In this document: in pieces, positions 1 through 7,478 of the stretch
Layout of the letters: each line of letters opens with the position of its first letter
Numbering within the stretch: the stretch's first letter is position 1
The notes under the pieces: model-generated
Databases searched by the model: none
What the model was told of the DNA's origin: nothing
Seen by the model: the letters and a program-made list of their open reading frames with translations, nothing else
Translations under genes and position numbers: made by a program
DNA from: Gillisia lutea
Lineage (GTDB): Bacteria; Bacteroidota; Bacteroidia; Flavobacteriales; Flavobacteriaceae
Assembly: GCF_021568705.1 (NCBI RefSeq)
Contig: NZ_JAKGTH010000010.1
Span: 1-64,000, forward strand
DNA length: 64,000 bases
Direction of reading: 5' to 3'

Positions 1-20
1 CGCCGCCTTGTTTTTGAAAA

Positions 21-50
21 CCCCTTCATCATCCGATGAAGGGGTTTTTT
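21..50 (+). terminator. Intrinsic terminator of an upstream gene
   Basis: A 10-bp perfect stem (CCCCTTCATC / GATGAAGGGG) with a 4-base loop is followed by six T. It ends a plus-strand unit that lies mostly before the window. The first bases could be the tail of a tRNA or another gene, but too little is present to say which. Confidence 0.85.
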
Positions 51-91
51 GTTTTATATAACTCTGTGTAAAAGAAGTCTTAATCAGCATT

Positions 92-121
92 AAAAAAGTA
101 GCCACAACCAGCTGCTTTTTT
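92..121. terminator. Possible second hairpin terminator
   Basis: An A-run plus GTAGC pairs with GCTGC plus a T-run (11 pairs including one G-U) around an 8-base loop. It has A- and T-runs on both sides, so either strand could use it. No gene is assigned to it. Confidence 0.35.
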
Positions 122-189
122 AGGTTGGAAGAACTTGTGAATGAGCTTAAAAGTTAGTTGTGCTAGGCACTTGGTTGGATACTTTTATT

Positions 190-280
190 CCGGCTAGGGA
201 TAGAAGCTAGCTACCCTGTAGCGCGTAAAGCCCAGCCCGAAGGCGATAGCCCAAGGGGGACGCATTAATCAAATACAGAT
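190..280 (+). ncRNA. Candidate structured RNA in a gene-free stretch
   Basis: The 51-364 stretch has no credible ORF. Within it, 221-263 is locally GC-rich and can fold: GCGT (223-226) pairs with ACGC (260-263), a CCC run can pair with the GGGGG run, and an inner GCC-CGAA-GGC hairpin sits between. A GCTAGGGATAGAAGC-type segment precedes it, and the terminator at 365-392 could end such a transcript. From memory this resembles small structured motifs recurring in Flavobacteria (for example the Flavo-1 RNA family in Rfam). I cannot confirm the family without a covariance search. Confidence 0.35.
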
Positions 281-364
281 TTATGAATTTACTAAATAAA
301 CGAATTTTCCTTAATAAGGTGTAAGCTATTATATAAGGCAGATGGAATAAAGTTTTTCGGAAAC

Positions 365-392
365 AAAAAAGCAGCCTATTGGCTGCTTTTTA
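365..392. terminator. Bidirectional terminator 3' of the acyl-CoA dehydrogenase gene
   Basis: AAAAAAGCAGCC and GGCTGCTTTTTT form a 12-bp stem around TATT. A-runs and T-runs flank both sides. It lies about 22 bases past the stop codon of the minus-strand acyl-CoA dehydrogenase and would also end any plus-strand transcript from the 190-280 region. Confidence 0.85.
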
Positions 393-414
393 TAATATAA
401 ATGATAACGGATGT

Positions 415-1557
415 TTATTTGTTAAGAATACTTCTCGAAATCACAATTTTTTGAATTTCAGAAGTACCCTCATAGATTTGAGTGATCTTGGCATCTCTCA
501 TCAACCTTTCTACATGATATTCTTTCACATAGCCATTTCCACCATGTACCTGTACGGCTTCCACAGAAACATCCATCGCCACTTGTGAGGCATATAATTT
601 AGCCATGGCTCCAGAAAGATCATAATTTTCGTGGTTATCTTTATCGACAGCAGCTTTCATTACTAAATGTCTTGCAGCTTCAATGGAAACGTGCATATCT
701 GCCAATTTAAAGGCAATTGCCTGATGATTGCAAATTTCTGTACCAAATGCTTTTCTCACCTTAGAATATTCAAGAGCGAGCTCGTAAGCTCCTGCTGCGA
801 TGCCTAAAGCTTGAGCTGCGATCCCTATTCTTCCACCAGAAAGGGTTTTCATGGCAAATTTAAAACCAAAACCATCTTCTCCAATTCTATTTTCTTTAGG
901 GACTTTTACATCATTAAATATTAAAGAATGTGTATCACTACCTCTAATACCTAGTTTTTGTTCTTTAGGGCCAATTTCAAAACCTGCCCATCCTTTTTCA
1001 ACTATAAAGGCATTGATCCCTTTATGTTTTTTTTCACGATCGGTCTGCGCTATAACGATATAAAAGTCGGCAGAATTCCCGTTGGTGATCCAATTTTTAG
1101 TTCCGTTCAGAATATAGTGGTCACCTTTATCTATTGCAGTTGTTCTTTGAGAAGTAGCATCACTACCAGCTTCTGGTTCTGAAAGACAAAAGGCACCCAA
1201 AGATTCCCCGGTGGTAAGCTTAGTTAGGTATTTCTTTTTTTGCTCTTCATTACCATAGGTATCCAAGCCCCAGCATACCAGAGAATTGTTTACAGACATA
1301 ACAACCGATGCAGAGGCATCGATCTTTGAAATTTCTTCCATAGCCAATACATAGGATACCGTATCCATTCCTCCTCCGCCGTATTCGGGAGAAGCCATCA
1401 TTCCTAAAAATCCGAGTTCCCCCATTTTTTTTATTTGCTCTGTTGGGAACTGCTGCTTTTCATCTCTTTCAATCACTCCAGCTAATAATTCGCTTTTTGC
1501 AAAATCTCTTGCTGCATCACGAATCATTATATGCTCTTCTGTTAGTTTAAAATCCAT
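415..1557 (-). CDS. Acyl-CoA dehydrogenase (short-chain/butyryl type)
   Basis: This is an FAD-dependent enzyme that oxidises acyl-CoA to trans-2-enoyl-CoA in fatty-acid or branched-chain amino-acid degradation. The 380-residue length is standard for the family. The three domains are in order: helical N-terminus, central beta domain with the signature FCLSEPEAGSDA, and C-terminal helical domain with QVHGGNGYVKEY and the IYEGTSEIQ motif, whose Glu is the catalytic base in short-chain members. The gene stands alone, has a good upstream promoter (1597-1627) and ends at a strong terminator, so it is probably monocistronic. Substrate chain length cannot be fixed from sequence. The family is certain; the exact substrate is inferred. 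Confidence 0.95.
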   Translation of the reverse strand: MDFKLTEEHIMIRDAARDFAKSELLAGVIERDEKQQFPTEQIKKMGELGFLGMMASPEYGGGGMDTVSYVLAMEEISKIDASASVVMSVNNSLVCWGLDTYGNEEQKKKYLTKLTTGESLGAFCLSEPEAGSDATSQRTTAIDKGDHYILNGTKNWITNGNSADFYIVIAQTDREKKHKGINAFIVEKGWAGFEIGPKEQKLGIRGSDTHSLIFNDVKVPKENRIGEDGFGFKFAMKTLSGGRIGIAAQALGIAAGAYELALEYSKVRKAFGTEICNHQAIAFKLADMHVSIEAARHLVMKAAVDKDNHENYDLSGAMAKLYASQVAMDVSVEAVQVHGGNGYVKEYHVERLMRDAKITQIYEGTSEIQKIVISRSILNK

Positions 1558-1872
1558 TAGCTATTTATTTTTTTAGAAAATTCAATTTTTTGTGACCAAA
1601 GATAAGATTTTGCTTAGTAATATTCAATGATGAACAGGTGTTTTTACGAATGTGGAAATTAAATTGGAATAGATTGCTATATCTGAATTTTGGAGTGCAT
1701 CATAAATGAACTTAGGATTTTCTGTAAAAATTTTTATGAATTCACCTTATTTCATGAATACTGCAGAATTTGGCTTAAGCTTTGATAATCCTAAATGCTT
1801 TGCTTCGTAATAATTTGAATTTAATAAAATAAGGTCTATATGTTTTCTATATTTGCCTGCAAACATACTGAT
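1558..1872. other. Intergenic region between divergent genes
   Basis: About 315 bases separate the divergent acyl-CoA dehydrogenase and amino-acid dehydrogenase genes. It holds the minus-strand promoter at 1597-1627 and a plus-strand -7 element TATATTTG at 1848-1855. I see no ORF, tRNA or clear hairpin in the rest, which is AT-rich. Confidence 0.6.
1597..1627 (-). promoter_or_regulatory. Promoter of the acyl-CoA dehydrogenase gene
   Basis: On the minus strand TATCTTTG (1604-1597) matches the Bacteroidota -7 consensus TAnnTTTG, and TTG (1627-1625) lies 20 bases upstream as the -33 element. The start codon is 40 bases downstream. Confidence 0.7.
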
Positions 1873-3099
1873 ATGAAAGAATTACTGAATATATACGAAA
1901 ATAAAGCTCCTGAGATTGTTTTTAATTGGAAAGATCGGGAAACCGAGGCAGAAGGATGGACGGTAATTAATTCTTTAAGAGGTGGAGCTGCCGGGGGAGG
2001 GACCAGAATGCGTGAAGGTTTAGACATGAATGAAGTGCTTTCTTTAGCCAAGACGATGGAGGTGAAATTTACCGTTTCAGGCCCTGCTATAGGAGGTGCA
2101 AAATCTGGTATTAATTTCGATCCAAAAGATCCTCGTAAAAAAGGAGTTTTACAGCGCTGGTATAAAGCGGTTTCTCCATTGTTGAAGAGTTATTATGGTA
2201 CCGGGGGAGATTTAAATGTTGATGAAATTCATGAAGTTATTCCAATTACTGAAGATTGCGGTGTTTGGCATCCTCAGGAAGGGGTGTTTAACGGACATTT
2301 CCAACCCAGTGAAGCTGATAAGATAAATAGAATTGGCCAGTTACGTCATGGGGTGATAAAAGTGTTGGAAAATAAAAATTACTCTCCTGATATTAGCCGA
2401 AAATATACGGTGGCCGATATGATTACCGGCTATGGTGTAGCAGAAGCGGTGAAGCATTATTATGACATTTATGGAGGGGAGGTAAAAGGTAAAACTGCAA
2501 TTGTCCAGGGTTTTGGAAATGTAGGGTCGGCTGCAGCTTTTTATTTGGCTCAAATGGGAGTTAAAGTGATTGGAATTATTGATAGGGTTGGTGGATTGAT
2601 AAATGAAGAAGGATTTTCTTTTGAAGAGATTAAAGAACTATTCCTAAACAAAGATGGAAATACACTAAAGCATCCTAATCTTATTCCTTTTGAAGAGTTA
2701 AATGAGAAGGTATGGAATTTAAGTGCTGATATTTTTGCGCCTTGTGCTGCATCAAGGTTAGTTACAAAATCGCAAATTGAAGGTCTCATCAACGGTGGGC
2801 TGGAAGTTATTAGTTGTGGGGCGAATGTTCCTTTTGCAGATAAAGAGATATTTTTTGGGCCTATTATGGAGTACACCGATTCTAAGGTAAGCGTTATTCC
2901 CGACTTTATAGCTAACTGTGGGATGGCGCGTGTATTTGCCTATTTTATGGAAAGACGTGTGCAAATGACAGATGAAGCTATATTTAATGATACTTCTATC
3001 ACTATTAAAAATGCAATTCAAAATACATTTAATAACAATAGTTCAAAAACAAATATTGGTAGTACAGCCTTTGAAATTGCTTTAAAGCAATTGGTATAA
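1873..3099 (+). CDS. Glu/Leu/Phe/Val dehydrogenase family protein
   Basis: This is an NAD(P)-dependent amino-acid dehydrogenase, most likely leucine or glutamate type, deaminating amino acids to 2-oxo acids. The N-terminal dimerisation domain carries the glycine-rich segment SLRGGAAGGGTRMR and the SGPAIGGAKSGI segment with the substrate-binding Lys. The C-terminal Rossmann domain has VQGFGNVGSAAA. I place the start at 1873 (MKELLNIYENK), giving 408 residues, rather than the ATG at 1840. A -7 promoter element (TATATTTG, 1848-1855) lies inside the longer version, and the first 11 extra residues look unlike the family. Substrate choice between Leu and Glu is not settled by sequence alone. Confidence 0.88.
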   Translation: MKELLNIYENKAPEIVFNWKDRETEAEGWTVINSLRGGAAGGGTRMREGLDMNEVLSLAKTMEVKFTVSGPAIGGAKSGINFDPKDPRKKGVLQRWYKAVSPLLKSYYGTGGDLNVDEIHEVIPITEDCGVWHPQEGVFNGHFQPSEADKINRIGQLRHGVIKVLENKNYSPDISRKYTVADMITGYGVAEAVKHYYDIYGGEVKGKTAIVQGFGNVGSAAAFYLAQMGVKVIGIIDRVGGLINEEGFSFEEIKELFLNKDGNTLKHPNLIPFEELNEKVWNLSADIFAPCAASRLVTKSQIEGLINGGLEVISCGANVPFADKEIFFGPIMEYTDSKVSVIPDFIANCGMARVFAYFMERRVQMTDEAIFNDTSITIKNAIQNTFNNNSSKTNIGSTAFEIALKQLV

Positions 3100-3158
3100 T
3101 ACTATCTTTACAATTAAATATATATTCTCACGTTACATTAAAAAACCTAGATTAACTT

Positions 3159-3860
3159 ATGCTATACTTTTTCGCGCAAGATGAACTGGCACAGACAACT
3201 CAAGAGTTGGAGCCGGTTGTAGAAGAGAAAACTCTCTCATTGTTTGATTTACTATTAAGCGGTGGCGTGGGAGGCCAGATTATCATCGCTATATTGTTTA
3301 TATTGCTTTTTGTAGCGGTATATATTTATTTTGAAAGACTCTTTGCTATTAAATCGGCGACCGAGGTAGACAGTAATTTTATGCTTCAAATTAAAGATAG
3401 CGTACTCAATGGAAATATTGAGTCGGCTAAAATTAGATGCGCACAAACCAATACCCCAGTTGCAAGATTAACAGAAAAGGGAATTTCGAGAATTGGTAGC
3501 CCATTAGAAGATATCAACACTGCTATTGAAAATGCAGGAAGACTTGAAGTCTATAAGCTAGAAAAAAATGTAAGTATTCTGGCAACTATTGCAGGTGCAG
3601 CTCCAATGATTGGTTTTCTTGGTACTGTAATTGGAATGGTATTGGCATTTCACGAGTTGGCAACAAGTAGCGGACAAGCTGAAATGGGGTCTTTAGCAGA
3701 AGGGATTTATACTGCAATGACAACCACTGTAGCCGGTCTTATTGTTGGTATCATCGCATATATTGGGTATAACCATTTAGTGGTGAAAACTGATAAGGTG
3801 GTGCATCAAATGGAAGCTACAGCGGTAGATTTCTTAGACCTATTAAACGAACCTGCTTAA
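3159..3860 (+). CDS. exbB: MotA/TolQ/ExbB family proton channel subunit
   Basis: This inner-membrane channel subunit uses the proton gradient to power a TonB/TolA-type transducer. The 233-residue protein has a first membrane segment near 38-56 and two more in the conserved MotA/ExbB domain (about 145-170 and 185-210), including AAPMIGFLGTVIGMV and an MTTTVAGLIVGI segment. It is followed after one base by an ExbD homologue and then a TonB-like protein, so the three form one energy-transduction operon. Whether it serves TonB receptors or a Tol-like envelope system is not decided by sequence. The gene symbol is by homology. Confidence 0.92.
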   Translation: MLYFFAQDELAQTTQELEPVVEEKTLSLFDLLLSGGVGGQIIIAILFILLFVAVYIYFERLFAIKSATEVDSNFMLQIKDSVLNGNIESAKIRCAQTNTPVARLTEKGISRIGSPLEDINTAIENAGRLEVYKLEKNVSILATIAGAAPMIGFLGTVIGMVLAFHELATSSGQAEMGSLAEGIYTAMTTTVAGLIVGIIAYIGYNHLVVKTDKVVHQMEATAVDFLDLLNEPA

Positions 3861-3861
3861 T

Positions 3862-4263
3862 ATGAACTTAAGAAGTAGAAATAAAGTTAGTGCAGACTTT
3901 AGCATGAGTTCCATGACAGATATTGTATTCTTGTTGTTGATATTTTTCATGTTAACTTCTCCCGCTATTACTCCTGAAGCGCTAGATCTAATTTTGCCAA
4001 AAGCCAAAGGAAAGACCAGTAATGTTTCCAGTCTTTCAGTGAGTATCACGAAGGACTTGCAAATATATATTGATAGTGATCGCGTTAGTGCAAGTGCTTT
4101 GGAAAGTACGTTGAAGACGAAATTAACAGGAGTAGAAGATCCTACTATTATATTGAGAGCTGAGGAAGGTGTGCCAATTGAAAAGGCTGTAAATGTTATG
4201 GATATTGCTAATAGAAACAAATACAAAATTGTTTTAGCGGTAAAACCAGACGCAGATAAATAA
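3862..4263 (+). CDS. exbD: ExbD/TolR family biopolymer transport protein
   Basis: This 133-residue protein has one N-terminal membrane helix (about 16-34) and a periplasmic domain, the standard ExbD layout. The helix begins with MSSMTDIVFLLLIFFML. The Asp in this segment (D19) corresponds to the proton-conducting aspartate of the family. It pairs with the upstream ExbB homologue, and the single-base spacing implies translational coupling. Confidence 0.93.
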   Translation: MNLRSRNKVSADFSMSSMTDIVFLLLIFFMLTSPAITPEALDLILPKAKGKTSNVSSLSVSITKDLQIYIDSDRVSASALESTLKTKLTGVEDPTIILRAEEGVPIEKAVNVMDIANRNKYKIVLAVKPDADK

Positions 4264-4283
4264 GAATAAATAACAATCTATAA

Positions 4284-5102
4284 GTGAGTTTACTTAACAC
4301 AAAACACGAGAGAAAGTCATTTGCCATTACGGTGGTATTGCACGTGTTATTAATATTGGTGCTGCTTTTCTTTGGATTGAAATTTCTGGATCCGCCACCA
4401 GAGAATGGTATTGCTATAAATTTTGGAACTTCAGATGAAGGGATGGGGGAAGTACAGCCTACGGAAGCTATAAAATCAGCTCCTCAAAAAACAACTGCTC
4501 CAGAGGAGGCTCAACCTAAAGCAGAAGTGGAAGAAGTGGTAACCCAAGAAGTAGAAGAAGCTCCAGTACTGGTTAAAAAACCGGAAAAGAAACCGGTAGT
4601 TCAGGAAACTAAAGTTGAACCTAAAAAACTTCCTCCTGCTAAAAAGCCGGATCCTAAGCCAGATAAATCTACTACTGATGCTATGAGTAGTATTCTTAAC
4701 GGCCCCAAAAGTGAAGGAACTGCTTCTGGAGGAGAAGGAGATAGTAGGGTAGCCGGAGATAAAGGAAGTAGGGACGGCGACCCAAATGCCAGTGCTTATT
4801 ATGGTAATGGCAGTGGCCTAGATGGGGATGGAAATTACCGATTAGGCGGTAGACGTGCTTTAAATAAGGAACGAATCGTTCAGGATTGTAATGAGTCTGG
4901 TTTGGTGGTTGTGCAAATTGAAGTAAATCAAAATGGGCAAGTAACACGAGCTATTCCCGGCGTAAAGGGAACCACGAATAATGCAGCTTGCTTGTTGGAT
5001 CCTGCAAGACGTGCGGCTCTGGCTACAAAATTCAATAGTGATTCTAATGCGCCTTCTAAACAGGTGGGAACGATTATTTACAACTTCAAATTATCTGAAT
5101 AA
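4284..5102 (+). CDS. TonB-like energy transducer
   Basis: This 272-residue protein starts with GTG and has a short cytoplasmic tail, one membrane helix (about 13-31) and a long Pro/Glu/Lys-rich linker (about 60-130) typical of TonB proteins that span the periplasm. A glycine-rich stretch follows. The last 85 residues (from GRRALNKERIVQDC) look like a divergent TonB C-terminal domain. It is third in the exbB-exbD operon and its stop overlaps the folC start by one base (TAATG). It should contact TonB-dependent receptors such as the SusC protein encoded downstream, but specificity is inference. Confidence 0.85.
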   Translation: MSLLNTKHERKSFAITVVLHVLLILVLLFFGLKFLDPPPENGIAINFGTSDEGMGEVQPTEAIKSAPQKTTAPEEAQPKAEVEEVVTQEVEEAPVLVKKPEKKPVVQETKVEPKKLPPAKKPDPKPDKSTTDAMSSILNGPKSEGTASGGEGDSRVAGDKGSRDGDPNASAYYGNGSGLDGDGNYRLGGRRALNKERIVQDCNESGLVVVQIEVNQNGQVTRAIPGVKGTTNNAACLLDPARRAALATKFNSDSNAPSKQVGTIIYNFKLSE

Positions 5103-6322
5103 TGCTCAATTATTCTCAAACTGTTGAATGGATGTTTCAACAGTTGCCTATGTATCAAAGAATAGGTGCTTCAGCATTCAAAAAAGACCTTACTAATATT
5201 ATCAAGCTTGAAGCTGTTCTGGGAAATCCTCATAACAGCTTTAAAAGTATACATGTAGGAGGTACTAATGGTAAGGGTTCTACCAGCCATATGTTGGCTT
5301 CAGTGTTACAAGAAGCGGGCTATAAAGTGGGTTTATATACTTCTCCCCACTTAAAGGATTTCCGGGAACGCATTAAAATTAATGGTGTAGAAATTCCGGA
5401 AAGGAATGTGGTTGAATTCATTTCGAATAACATGAAATTTCTGGAAGAGAATAAATTGTCTTTCTTTGAAATGACAGTAGGAATGGCTTTCAATTATTTT
5501 GCAGAAGAGAAAGTAGATATCGCTATAGTTGAAGTAGGGTTGGGAGGTAGACTAGATTCTACTAATATTATTAACCCGGTTCTTTCTATTATAACCAATA
5601 TAGGCTTAGATCATACTCAAATGCTTGGTGATACTTTAGAAGAGATCGCTTTTGAAAAAGCTGGAATTATAAAAGCCGATATTCCAGTGGTAATCGGGGA
5701 GAAACAGATGGAAACCGAAAAGGTGTTTTTAAATAGAGCCTCTCAGATGAATGCTCCAATTGAATTTGCTTCAGAGCTCCCTAATGTATCTTTCACTTCC
5801 GACTTAAAAGGTAAATACCAGAAAAAGAACATTCAAACTGTTGTGACTGCACTTCAGCAGCTAATTTCAGAAGGATGGAGAATATCACAGAGCAATATTA
5901 AGAATGGACTTTTAAAGGTTCGTGACAATACAGGATTGAGAGGTCGGTGGGACATACTTCATGAAGATCCAAAAGTAATTTGTGATACCGCTCACAATGT
6001 TGAAGGTTTAAAATATGTGATACAGCAATTAAAGGAAGAAGATTTCAATCATCTCCATGTAGTTCTTGGTGTTGTTTCAGATAAGGATCTAAAGAAAATA
6101 CTGCCTTTATTTCCGATAGATGCGGCGTATTACTTTTGTAAACCAGATGTTCCACGGGGGTTAGAAGCAAAAGTATTAAAAGCAGAAGCAGCCAATTGTG
6201 GTTTAAATGGATCTGTATTCGGTTCGGTTTCAGATGCCTATAAAGCGGCAGCTGATAACGCCTCTTCGCAGGATATTATCTTTATTGGAGGGAGCACTTT
6301 TACTGTTGCAGAAATAATTTAA
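5102..6322 (+). CDS. folC: Bifunctional folylpolyglutamate/dihydrofolate synthase
   Basis: This enzyme adds glutamate to dihydropteroate and folates, using ATP, and belongs to the Mur ligase superfamily. The 406-residue protein has the folate-family P-loop HVGGTNGKGST (51-61), the TSPHLKDFRERI segment and VGLGGRLDSTN. The C-terminal ligase domain contains CDTAHNVEG. It is the fourth gene of the ExbB/ExbD/TonB-like operon, overlapping the previous stop by one base. That placement is probably transcriptional convenience rather than functional linkage. Confidence 0.95.
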   Translation: MLNYSQTVEWMFQQLPMYQRIGASAFKKDLTNIIKLEAVLGNPHNSFKSIHVGGTNGKGSTSHMLASVLQEAGYKVGLYTSPHLKDFRERIKINGVEIPERNVVEFISNNMKFLEENKLSFFEMTVGMAFNYFAEEKVDIAIVEVGLGGRLDSTNIINPVLSIITNIGLDHTQMLGDTLEEIAFEKAGIIKADIPVVIGEKQMETEKVFLNRASQMNAPIEFASELPNVSFTSDLKGKYQKKNIQTVVTALQQLISEGWRISQSNIKNGLLKVRDNTGLRGRWDILHEDPKVICDTAHNVEGLKYVIQQLKEEDFNHLHVVLGVVSDKDLKKILPLFPIDAAYYFCKPDVPRGLEAKVLKAEAANCGLNGSVFGSVSDAYKAAADNASSQDIIFIGGSTFTVAEII

Positions 6323-6338
6323 TTATTTTCATTTTTAC

Positions 6339-6369
6339 TTTGTGGAATTGAAAAACTAGCCTATATTTG
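6339..6369 (+). promoter_or_regulatory. Promoter of the tRNA-Val genes
   Basis: TTTG (6339-6342), a 19-base gap and TATATTTG (6362-6369) match the Bacteroidota housekeeping promoter very well. It lies 21 bases before the first tRNA. Confidence 0.85.
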
Positions 6370-6390
6370 CATCCGCAATCTAGCGAGAGC

Positions 6391-6465
6391 GGGCAATTAG
6401 CTCAGTTGGTTCAGAGCACCTCGTTTACACCGAGGGGGTCGGGGGTTCGAATCCCTCATTGCCCA
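6391..6465 (+). tRNA. tRNA-Val(TAC), copy 1
   Basis: A 75-base cloverleaf: acceptor GGGCAAT pairs with ATTGCCC, the anticodon stem CCTCG/CGAGG encloses loop TTTACAC with anticodon TAC, and the T-arm has GGTTCGAATCC. The discriminator is A and the 3' CCA is not encoded. It has its own promoter and terminator. Confidence 0.97.
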
Positions 6466-6467
6466 CT

Positions 6468-6496
6468 AAAAAGACTTCCAAGTTGAAGTCTTTTTT
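6468..6496 (+). terminator. Terminator after tRNA-Val copy 1
   Basis: AAAAAGACTTC pairs with GAAGTCTTTTT around CAAGTT and is followed by more T. It separates the two tRNA copies. Confidence 0.85.
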
Positions 6497-6537
6497 AATG
6501 AAATTTATTGATATCCACCTTTGCGATATAAAGCATT

Positions 6538-6612
6538 GGGCAATTAGCTCAGTTGGTTCAGAGCACCTCGTTTACACCGAGGGGGTCGGGGGTTCGAATC
6601 CCTCATTGCCCA
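6538..6612 (+). tRNA. tRNA-Val(TAC), copy 2
   Basis: Base-for-base identical to copy 1, 147 bases downstream, with a TAC anticodon and no encoded CCA. It lacks a clear promoter: the nearest -7-like sequence is CACCTTTG at 6516-6523. Its expression may depend on read-through of the terminator in between, or on that weak element. Confidence 0.97.
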
Positions 6613-6630
6613 CATAATAACATATATAGA

Positions 6631-6667
6631 AAAACCCGTAAACATTTGTTTGCGGGTTTTTTATTTT
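6631..6667 (+). terminator. Terminator after tRNA-Val copy 2
   Basis: AAAACCCGTAAAC pairs with GTTTGCGGGTTTT (13 pairs, one G-U) around ATTT, followed by a T-rich tail. Confidence 0.88.
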
Positions 6668-6854
6668 TATTAAGTTCCTACTTATTTTTCATTATAATTT
6701 CTTCCAATTATCATTTCTATCCGTATCATAAAAGCTTTTTTCCTTATTCTTTGAAACTATATTATGATTTTTTGGTAGAAAATTGTAATATCGTAAGGGT
6801 TTTATTGAGACCTGTAGAATTTGCTTATTATATCCATTTTCTAATCTTCTTATT

Positions 6855-7373
6855 CTGGCCAGCGATCAAAAAACATTAAAGTCTTTTTTCGATAAGCATT
6901 ATAAACCGTTATGTGCATTATCGTATAGCTATGTTAAAGATTTTGATCAATCTCAAGATATCGTACAGGACGTATTTTTACGAATAATGGAAAAAGGAAA
7001 TTACGCTGCTATCGACAATTTTGAGGCATATTTAAAAACCTGCGTTTATCATGATAGCTTAAGGTACTTAAAAGAAGCTAAGAAAAAAATTGAGTTATTG
7101 GAAGAGGAGCAGGCAGCTTCTTTAGTTTGGGATGCTTCCGATACCGATCAATTTGATGAGAATGATATTTTATTACTGTTCAATGAGATACGTAAATTGC
7201 CTCCGGGAGTTCGCAAAGTGTTTGAGCTTTGCGCTATTGAAGGTTTAAAATATTCTCAAGCAGCCAATCAGTTAGAATTATCTGTCAATACAGTTAAAAC
7301 TCAAATGAAGAAAGCCTACAGTCAATTGAGAAAAAGCTCGCTCAATTCTCGCATTTTACTTCTTTTTATATAG
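6855..7373 (+). CDS. FecI-type ECF RNA polymerase sigma factor (non-ATG start)
   Basis: This is an extracytoplasmic-function sigma factor that would direct polymerase to the SusC/SusD operon. Region 4 is clear (LPPGVRKVFELCAIEGLKYSQAA and a helix-turn-helix ending NTVKTQMKKAY). The first ATG in frame is at 6987 and would leave 128 residues lacking most of region 2. Reading upstream in the same frame is open to 6789 and encodes a good region 2 (KSFFDKHYKPLCALSYSYV, then QDIVQDVFLRIMEKG). I therefore place the start at CTG 6855, with ATT 6852 as an alternative, giving 172 residues, the usual family length. The start codon is inference; region 2 is seen. FecR follows after about 105 bases. Confidence 0.75.
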   Translation: MASDQKTLKSFFDKHYKPLCALSYSYVKDFDQSQDIVQDVFLRIMEKGNYAAIDNFEAYLKTCVYHDSLRYLKEAKKKIELLEEEQAASLVWDASDTDQFDENDILLLFNEIRKLPPGVRKVFELCAIEGLKYSQAANQLELSVNTVKTQMKKAYSQLRKSSLNSRILLLFI

Positions 7374-7478
7374 TTAACTCTAAGTAATTTTGATTTTTTA
7401 ACAAATAATAATCAAAATTTATCACCCTGTTTTTATTTTTATACTCTTACATATATAAGCCTATTCTAAAAGCTTTAA

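Noticed and set aside
1-20. Tail of a tRNA or other gene at the window start
   Set aside because: Twenty bases are too few to identify it.
6553-6879. 108-codon ORF across the second tRNA-Val
   Set aside because: It begins inside the tRNA and runs through its terminator; the translation has no family features.
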